Assembly (NCBI GenBank): GCA_015152555.1
Contig: SUTS01000012.1
Coordinates: 1-64,000 of the forward strand
DNA from: Cyanobacteria bacterium SIG26
GTDB lineage: Bacteria; Cyanobacteriota; Vampirovibrionia; Gastranaerophilales; Gastranaerophilaceae
Reading direction: 5' to 3'
DNA: 64,000 nucleotides
The notes under the pieces were generated by a model. The model saw only the letters and a program-made list of their open reading frames with translations. It was not told the DNA's origin and did not search any database. Within the stretch, counting starts at the first letter, position 1. Each line of letters opens with the position of its first letter. The position numbers and the translations under genes were made by a program. This document shows positions 58,829 through 64,000 of this stretch, one piece after another.

Positions 58829-61050
58829 AAGTTTTTATTTGTATCATTTGACCAATTTTCATCAGATGGTTTTGGTTGTTTGGTTTCTTCTAATTCTTTA
58901 ATTTTGTTTTCTAAATCAACGTCAAGAATTTTGTTAGGCATTTCAATTTTATTTTTTGCAAATTCTACAGCGATGTCTTCTTGATATTTAATTCTGTTGT
59001 GTTGCATCCCTCTCAATATTCTGCTAAATGACATTGCAATTATTTTTAAATCTTTCAACGTAAGTGGGCTATCAGCAAGTTGTCCATCGTTTAATCTTTC
59101 TACAATAATTTTGTCAATAATGTTTTCGATTTCATCGCTTGTTGCGCCTTTCATTGCTCTTACTGCGGATTCAACCGCATCAGCTAACATAAGGATTGCT
59201 GTTTCTTTAGTGTTTGGTTTTGGACCGGTGTATCTAAAATGTTCTTCTTTTACATTATCAGCACCTTCTTCAATAACAGCTTGATTATAGAAATATTTTG
59301 CTATTCCTTCACCGTGATGTTGCAGTATAAAATCACATATAATATTTGGTAATCCATTTTTCTTGGCAATTTCTATACCATCTTTCGGGTGTGCAGTGAT
59401 AACCATTTTACTTAATCTTGGATTAAGTTTATTGTGAGGGTTCTCAATGCTAAAGTATGATTGGTTTTCAACAAAGAATAAAGGTCTTTTTAATTTTCCG
59501 ATATCGTGATAGAATGCTCCAACTCTAGCTAATATTGGGTTTGCACCTATTGCTTCTGCTGCGGCTTCACATAATGTTGAAACCATTAAGCTGTGGTGGT
59601 ATGTTCCCGGAGCTTCCATTTGTAATCGTTTTAGTAATGGTTGATTATGATCTCCAAGCTCAGCCAAACCGTATGGAGTAATAATATGGAATGAATTTTC
59701 TAATATAGGAGATGCGCCAAGTACCAAAATTGAACTTAATAAACCGTTTGCAAAGATAAATATACAATTTTTTAAAATCATGGTGTTGCTTACGTCTATT
59801 AAGCATTTGTCTATAAAATATAAACTTAGCATAATTAGCACTCCGGCAATTCCTAAGTTAAAGCCGACTTTTATTAGATCAAATCTTCGGGTATATCTGA
59901 TTTTTGAAATAGTAATCATTCCGATTAGTGATAATACTAAGAATACAATTATAAATTGAGATTCATATTGTAAGCCTACAGTAAGGACAATCAATAGTAA
60001 TGCGGAAATTAAAAAAGAAATTCTAGGGCTTAAAAATATTGCAGAAATTATAATAACTCCGGGGATCGGAAGTATGTATGGTGAAAATCCTGTAGGAAGT
60101 ACGACCGCAATTATTGAAGTCAGAGCAATCAGCATTCCAGCTAATGACATAAATCTAGGCTCTAAGAAGTTCTTTTCAAACACTTTTAAATATGCAATAA
60201 ATATCATTGTTAATAACAAAACAAGTATATAAACCGATAGAATTCCTTGCCAGTTTAATTCATAAACGTTGTAACCTGCTTCTCTTAGTGCATCACGTTT
60301 TAATCTTGTTACAGGTTCCCCTTCAAATACAATCTTTTCACCTTTTTGGAATGTTACTTTGTAAGGTTTTACTGAATCTTGGGCATTCATTTTGGCAATT
60401 TCTGTTGCGGCATCATCTACAACCAAATTAGGTACAATTACTTGCTCTAATAATGCTGTAATTACTGATACTTGACGTTTAGACACGTTTGAAACTAAAT
60501 TCGCTTGAATAAGATTTTGGATATTGTTTTTTTCATAATCGTTTTCTGTAATGCCGACTTGCAAAATTTTTACAAGTGATAAGGAAGCTTTATCAAATGC
60601 TTCTCTAAGGCTTGGTTCATCAACATTTAGTAAGAAATCAATTATAAATTCTTTTTTCTTATTATCTGAAAGATCAAATAAAATATTTAAATCTTCTACT
60701 TTTTCTTTTTCTGTAGAGTTTTTCTTTCTGATTTGAATAATTGAGTTTTGGATAGCTTCCAAGTTTGATTTTATAAAATCATCTTCTGCCGGAACTAAGA
60801 TAGGTTCTATTTTTTGAGCAACTTCTCGTCTGTGTTGTTCTGTGCGCTTTACATCTTCAACAGTAAGTGTTTTTTGTGCAATTATATCTTTTTTACTTAT
60901 TCCATTGTCTATAATACTTTGGAAAAAGAAGTTTTGAGATGCTATAATTGTGGTTATCATTATAGTAAATCCCAATAGATATGTTGCTTTTATGAATTTA
61001 GAAGATGTGAAAAATTCTTTAAGTTTATTAATATATTCAATTTTAATCAT
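58825..61050 (-). CDS. pgpH: PgpH-like 7TM-HD phosphohydrolase
   Basis: A 741-residue membrane protein of the YqfF/PgpH family. N-terminal membrane segment, ~240-residue extracytoplasmic domain, a seven-helix membrane core (about residues 265-455), and a cytoplasmic HD domain (GTYHHSLMVSTLCEAAAEAIG; GAFYHDIGKLKRP; LQHHGEGI). Known members hydrolyse cyclic di-AMP, suggesting c-di-AMP signalling in this organism. Followed by ybeY as in Firmicutes and cyanobacteria. Confidence 0.94.
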   Translation of the reverse strand: MIKIEYINKLKEFFTSSKFIKATYLLGFTIMITTIIASQNFFFQSIIDNGISKKDIIAQKTLTVEDVKRTEQHRREVAQKIEPILVPAEDDFIKSNLEAIQNSIIQIRKKNSTEKEKVEDLNILFDLSDNKKKEFIIDFLLNVDEPSLREAFDKASLSLVKILQVGITENDYEKNNIQNLIQANLVSNVSKRQVSVITALLEQVIVPNLVVDDAATEIAKMNAQDSVKPYKVTFQKGEKIVFEGEPVTRLKRDALREAGYNVYELNWQGILSVYILVLLLTMIFIAYLKVFEKNFLEPRFMSLAGMLIALTSIIAVVLPTGFSPYILPIPGVIIISAIFLSPRISFLISALLLIVLTVGLQYESQFIIVFLVLSLIGMITISKIRYTRRFDLIKVGFNLGIAGVLIMLSLYFIDKCLIDVSNTMILKNCIFIFANGLLSSILVLGASPILENSFHIITPYGLAELGDHNQPLLKRLQMEAPGTYHHSLMVSTLCEAAAEAIGANPILARVGAFYHDIGKLKRPLFFVENQSYFSIENPHNKLNPRLSKMVITAHPKDGIEIAKKNGLPNIICDFILQHHGEGIAKYFYNQAVIEEGADNVKEEHFRYTGPKPNTKETAILMLADAVESAVRAMKGATSDEIENIIDKIIVERLNDGQLADSPLTLKDLKIIAMSFSRILRGMQHNRIKYQEDIAVEFAKNKIEMPNKILDVDLENKIKELEETKQPKPSDENWSNDTNKNL

Positions 61051-61159
61051 ATATTTACCCTATCTTATTTAACGTATTATACTACAATTTTATAACTTCC
61101 ATAGTATTTTGCAAGTGTTAGTAAGCTCTTGTTTTGAATTGTAAATCTCCATTCGTATA

Positions 61160-61187
61160 ATTGCTTTTAGCTCATTAATAATATAAA
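61160..61187 (+). promoter_or_regulatory. Weak candidate leaderless promoter of the ABC gene
   Basis: TATAAA (61182-61187) ends 8 bases before the ATG at 61196, with ATTGCT (61160-61165) 16 bases upstream. The -35 match is poor; no Shine-Dalgarno is present. Confidence 0.35.
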
Positions 61188-61195
61188 ATTTATTT

Positions 61196-62191
61196 ATGAA
61201 TAAAGATGTTATAGAAGTAAAAGATTTGGATGTTGTTTATGAATCAAAGACTAACGTCTTTGGTAATGTAAAAAAAATATATGCACTTAATGATGTAAGT
61301 CTTAATGTTAAGCGCGGAGAAATATTGGCTATTGCCGGAGAATCCGGTTGTGGTAAGTCTACATTAGCTAAAACTTTGATGCGTTTAATTGAACCGTTAA
61401 AAGGGGAAATTTTGCTTGAAGGTCAAAATATTTGTAGTTTTAAAGGAAAAGCTCAGCAAAAAGATTTTTATAAAAAGCTACAGATGATTTTCCAAAATCC
61501 CTATGCGAGTTTAAATCCTAAAATGAAAATTGGCGAAATCTTACAAGAACCATTATTGATTAATACAAATTTTTCTAAAGTTAAAATTCAAGCACTTGTT
61601 GATGATGTGATTGGTAAAGTTGGTTTGGATAATTCGTGTTTGAATTTATATCCTCATGAATTCTCAGGTGGTCAAAGACAACGGATTGCTATTGCCAGAG
61701 CTTTAATTCTTGAACCCGAAATTATTATTGCGGATGAACCGGTTAGCGCATTAGATGTTAGTATTCAAGCTCAGATTATAAATTTGTTAAAACAGTTGAA
61801 AGACGATTTTAATTTGACGTTTATATTTATATCGCACGATTTAGGGGTTATTAGACATATATCAGATAGAATTGCCATAATGTATTTGGGTGAAATTGTA
61901 GAAATAGGTAAGACAGAAGATATTTTTATTGATCCTAAACATCCTTATACAAAAGCTTTGCTTAGTGCTGTTCCTGAATTAACTGCAAACAAAAAGAAAG
62001 AACATATAAAATTAATTGGTGAATTGCCTTCCCCTGAAAATTTGCCTTCCGGTTGTAAATTCCATACACGTTGCCCTTTTGCGATGGATGTTTGCAAGCA
62101 ATCTCATCCTGCGGAATTTAAATTTGCTGGCAATCATTCGTGTAAATGCTTTTTGTACTCTGATGACAATATTAAAAACTCTGTGATATAA
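61196..62191 (+). CDS. Oligopeptide-type ABC transporter ATPase (OppF/DppF)
   Basis: A 331-residue ATPase. GESGCGKSTLAKTLMRL (Walker A), IFQNPYASLNPKM (Q-loop), FSGGQRQRIAIARAL (signature), ADEPVSALDVSIQAQ (Walker B) and the C-terminal oligopeptide-transporter extension CKFHTRCPFAMDVC are complete. Such ATPases normally work with a second ATPase, two permeases and a binding protein; none is within the window, so partners must be elsewhere. Confidence 0.93.
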   Translation: MNKDVIEVKDLDVVYESKTNVFGNVKKIYALNDVSLNVKRGEILAIAGESGCGKSTLAKTLMRLIEPLKGEILLEGQNICSFKGKAQQKDFYKKLQMIFQNPYASLNPKMKIGEILQEPLLINTNFSKVKIQALVDDVIGKVGLDNSCLNLYPHEFSGGQRQRIAIARALILEPEIIIADEPVSALDVSIQAQIINLLKQLKDDFNLTFIFISHDLGVIRHISDRIAIMYLGEIVEIGKTEDIFIDPKHPYTKALLSAVPELTANKKKEHIKLIGELPSPENLPSGCKFHTRCPFAMDVCKQSHPAEFKFAGNHSCKCFLYSDDNIKNSVI

Positions 62192-62192
62192 T
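62163..62192 (+). promoter_or_regulatory. Leaderless promoter of smpB
   Basis: ATGACA (62163-62168), 18-base spacer, perfect TATAAT (62187-62192). The smpB ATG begins at 62199, the expected first transcribed base. The boxes lie inside the last codons of the preceding ABC gene. Confidence 0.6.
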
Positions 62193-62198
62193 TATTTT

Positions 62199-62645
62199 AT
62201 GGATAAAAAAGTTATTACAGTAAACAGAAAAGCGTTTCACGACTACAGTATTTCTGAAAAATATGTGGCCGGTATTGTTTTGACCGGAACAGAAATTAAA
62301 TCTATTCGTAAAAATGCAATTAATTTAAAAGACAGTTTTTGTAAAATTGAAGATAATGAAATTTTTTTATATAATTGTCACATTTCACCTTATGAACAAG
62401 GCAACAGGTATAATCATAAGGCCGAAAGAGTCAGAAAACTTTTATTGACTAAAAAAGAAATTCTGAAAATGCATTCTAAAATAAAAAAAGACGGTTATAC
62501 TATTGTTCCCTTGGAAGTGTTTATTATAAAAGGATTTGCAAAGGTTGAAATTGGTTTAGCAAAAGGTAAAAAACTTCATGATAAACGTGAAGATATTGCT
62601 AAAAAAGATCAGAAGCGTGAAATGGATAGAGCTTCAAAATATTAA
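62199..62645 (+). CDS. smpB: SsrA-binding protein SmpB
   Basis: A 148-residue tmRNA partner needed to rescue stalled ribosomes. NRKAFHDYSISEKYVAGIVLTGTEIKSIR, the KDSFCKIEDNEIFLYNCHI segment and the C-terminal GLAKGKKLHDKREDIAKKDQKREMDRA are diagnostic. No Shine-Dalgarno precedes the ATG, and it seems to be read from a leaderless message. The tmRNA gene was not found in this window. Confidence 0.97.
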   Translation: MDKKVITVNRKAFHDYSISEKYVAGIVLTGTEIKSIRKNAINLKDSFCKIEDNEIFLYNCHISPYEQGNRYNHKAERVRKLLLTKKEILKMHSKIKKDGYTIVPLEVFIIKGFAKVEIGLAKGKKLHDKREDIAKKDQKREMDRASKY

Positions 62646-63011
62646 TTATTTGTTATTTAGCAAATTCAGAATGTTTTGAATAAAACTAATTTTATCTTTT
62701 TGCATGTAGTTTATGTGTTGATAATTTTTAGTACTTAATTTCCTATCAAAATACGCACCAATCATCTCAGATTGTTCTTTTTTACTATATTCATTCCAGT
62801 ATGGTGTGTTTTTTATTTTAGAAATTAGGCGAGTTTCTAAATCTTCCAATTTTGCAACAGAATCAAAATTTTTGGCTTGAAGTGGTTTGTCAAAAGCAGA
62901 AGGCTTTGAGGTGTATTTAAATTTTTGGTCCTCAAGTGTTTCATTTTCCATAAAATTTTGGAATATGTCTCTTTTTTCTAAGTTCTGTCTAAATCTGTCT
63001 GCTAATCCCAT
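62646..63011 (-). CDS. Small hypothetical protein in the CpaE operon
   Basis: A 121-residue soluble basic protein, not recognised. MGLADRFRQNLEKRDIFQNF opens an amphipathic helix, followed by a polar stretch and a helix-rich C-terminus (LEDLETRLISKIKN; EQSEMIGAYFDRKL). It lies 8 bases after the CpaE-like gene, with GAGAGAA-type ribosome site, and its stop directly abuts that of smpB. Start of the protein recalls short motifs in CpaF-type Tad ATPases, but the length excludes one. Likely a Tad accessory protein by position only. Confidence 0.7.
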   Translation of the reverse strand: MGLADRFRQNLEKRDIFQNFMENETLEDQKFKYTSKPSAFDKPLQAKNFDSVAKLEDLETRLISKIKNTPYWNEYSKKEQSEMIGAYFDRKLSTKNYQHINYMQKDKISFIQNILNLLNNK

Positions 63012-63019
63012 TTTCTCTC

Positions 63020-64000
63020 CTATTTGTTAAAAAGATTTTCGAATTTTTTTACAATGTTTTGTTTGTATAAATTATCTGAAATATTTTGCGCTAAATCTTT
63101 ATAGCTTTGGGCTACATTTGTTGTGCTGTTTAAAATACTTACCGGCACTCCTTTGTTTATTGCTGACATAATTGCAAAATAATTGTTCGGGATTTTCCAG
63201 TAAATATCTTTTGATAAAAGTTTTTCAATATCATCTTCTTTGATTTCGTCGTTTTCCATATAGCGGTTTATTATGATTTTTGTTTTGTCTTTATCATAGC
63301 CAAGTTTCTCAAATAATTCTAAGCAGCGTTGAGTATTTCTTAATGCCGGTAAATTTGCAACTGAAACTAATAATATTAAATCAGAATTATCAAGAGCTGC
63401 GATGTTTTTACCTTCAAAGCTGGCTTCGGCATCGACTATAATATAAGAAAACGTTTCTTTCAATATATTAAATAGTTTTGTGATATGTTTTGGTTGTATG
63501 TTGTCAGCTTGTTTAAAGTATGGTGGGTCTGCTAAAACATACAGGCTTGAATTTTTATATCTTTCCAGTGTGCTAAGTAAAAATGTATCATTTATTTTTT
63601 CAAGATTTTCAAGCATATATGATATATTAAATGAAGGTTTTAAATCTAAAAATGTTGTAATATCGCCCATTTGGAAGTTTAAATCAATGAGGGCTACATT
63701 TTCTTTCGTAATTTTTGATAATTCGATTGCTAAATTAGACGCAAGTGAAGTCTTTCCGATTCCTCCTTTATTTGAGAATACTGAAATAATCTTACATTTA
63801 CTGTGTTTTTCCGGTTCTTTAAATTGTGTTAATATTTTTTTTATCGATTCAAGAAGTTCATTTTTAATTACTGGCAATGGTACAAATTCTTTTGCGCCAG
63901 CTCTCATTATTTTGATAATTAAATCAACTGAAGGATTGTCTGATAGTGCTAAAATTTTACAGTTTGGGCAGTTGTTTGCAACTTTTAACATTAAATCAAG
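63020..64000 (-). CDS. cpaE: CpaE-like Tad pilus ATPase (N-terminus beyond window)
   Basis: The visible part (about 326 codons) has the end of a receiver-like domain (KILALSDNPSVDLIIKIMRAGAKEFVPLPV) and a complete MinD/ParA ATPase with the deviant Walker A SNKGGIGKTSLASNLA, LIDLNFQMGDITTFL and IIVDAEASF. This is the CpaE/TadZ layout that positions Tad pilus machinery at a pole. The frame continues past the ATG at 63991 to the window end, so the true start lies outside. Confidence 0.88.
   Translation of the reverse strand, partial: LDLMLKVANNCPNCKILALSDNPSVDLIIKIMRAGAKEFVPLPVIKNELLESIKKILTQFKEPEKHSKCKIISVFSNKGGIGKTSLASNLAIELSKITKENVALIDLNFQMGDITTFLDLKPSFNISYMLENLEKINDTFLLSTLERYKNSSLYVLADPPYFKQADNIQPKHITKLFNILKETFSYIIVDAEASFEGKNIAALDNSDLILLVSVANLPALRNTQRCLELFEKLGYDKDKTKIIINRYMENDEIKEDDIEKLLSKDIYWKIPNNYFAIMSAINKGVPVSILNSTTNVAQSYKDLAQNISDNLYKQNIVKKFENLFNK

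Noticed and set aside
1-64000. rRNA, tmRNA, RNase P RNA, insertion sequence or prophage
   Set aside because: No recognisable conserved RNA core or transposase/integrase frame was found on either strand; a covariance-model search would be needed to exclude small RNAs.

Overview
This window looks like chromosome from an AT-rich, diderm, anaerobic bacterium of the non-photosynthetic cyanobacterial sister group (Melainabacteria/Vampirovibrionia, most like gut Gastranaerophilales). That placement is an inference. It rests on lipid A genes (lpxI, lpxB) beside an LptD-like barrel, LL-diaminopimelate aminotransferase (dapL), EtfAB beside an NfnA-like flavoprotein, pilin and Tad-type genes, and several proteins that resemble no broad family but share a short N-terminal or linker motif of the form S/N-F-T/K-S/G/A. 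No rRNA, CRISPR array, insertion sequence or prophage is visible. One tRNA (His, GTG) is present.

Layout: 1-2.8 kb holds a GNAT acetyltransferase, tRNA-His, a small FKG protein with a repeat-riddled paralogue, and adk. 2.8-7.1 kb is a bifunctional Rel, NfeD-like and flotillin set. 7.2-11.5 kb holds a MurF-like ligase and then an NfnA-like flavoprotein, a small Cys protein and EtfBA. 11.5-18.6 kb, on the minus strand, runs rny, ymdB, a PHP phosphatase, a pilin-like protein, a LOG protein, yggU and lineage-type hypothetical proteins. 18.9-23.1 kb has purA and a double-domain M16 peptidase. 23.1-29.0 kb is a minus-strand wall cluster (murF, mraY, murD, ftsW, murG), divergent from rplU-rpmA. 29.9-35.3 kb has dapL, a uridine-kinase-like protein and a TPR/GT9-like protein.

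The 35.3-38.3 kb region holds an 815-residue protein of unknown function whose upstream region carries a textbook sigma-28 (flagellar) promoter. 38.3-46.4 kb holds an L,D-transpeptidase, recG, gshA, rsmA, ispE and a pilin gene whose 5' end lies inside GC-rich repeats. 46.4-47.8 kb is an anti-sigma, ECF sigma and Spy-like stress cassette. 47.9-54.1 kb is an envelope operon (34-residue membrane peptide, EnvC, LptD-like, class II aldolase, lpxI, lpxB). 54.2-64 kb has a large hypothetical protein, dgt, dgkA-ybeY-pgpH, an orphan OppF-type ATPase, smpB and the start of a Tad/CpaE locus.

Cross-cutting features: several genes have a TATAAT box only about 6-7 bases before the start codon and no Shine-Dalgarno sequence, suggesting leaderless mRNAs. 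Convergent genes repeatedly share their stop codons in a 4-base tail overlap. GC-rich palindromic repeats have invaded intergenic space and at least two reading frames. The best candidates for undescribed biology are the sigma-28-driven 815-residue protein, the motif-sharing hypothetical protein family, and the NfnA-like/EtfBA cluster that lacks the usual partners.
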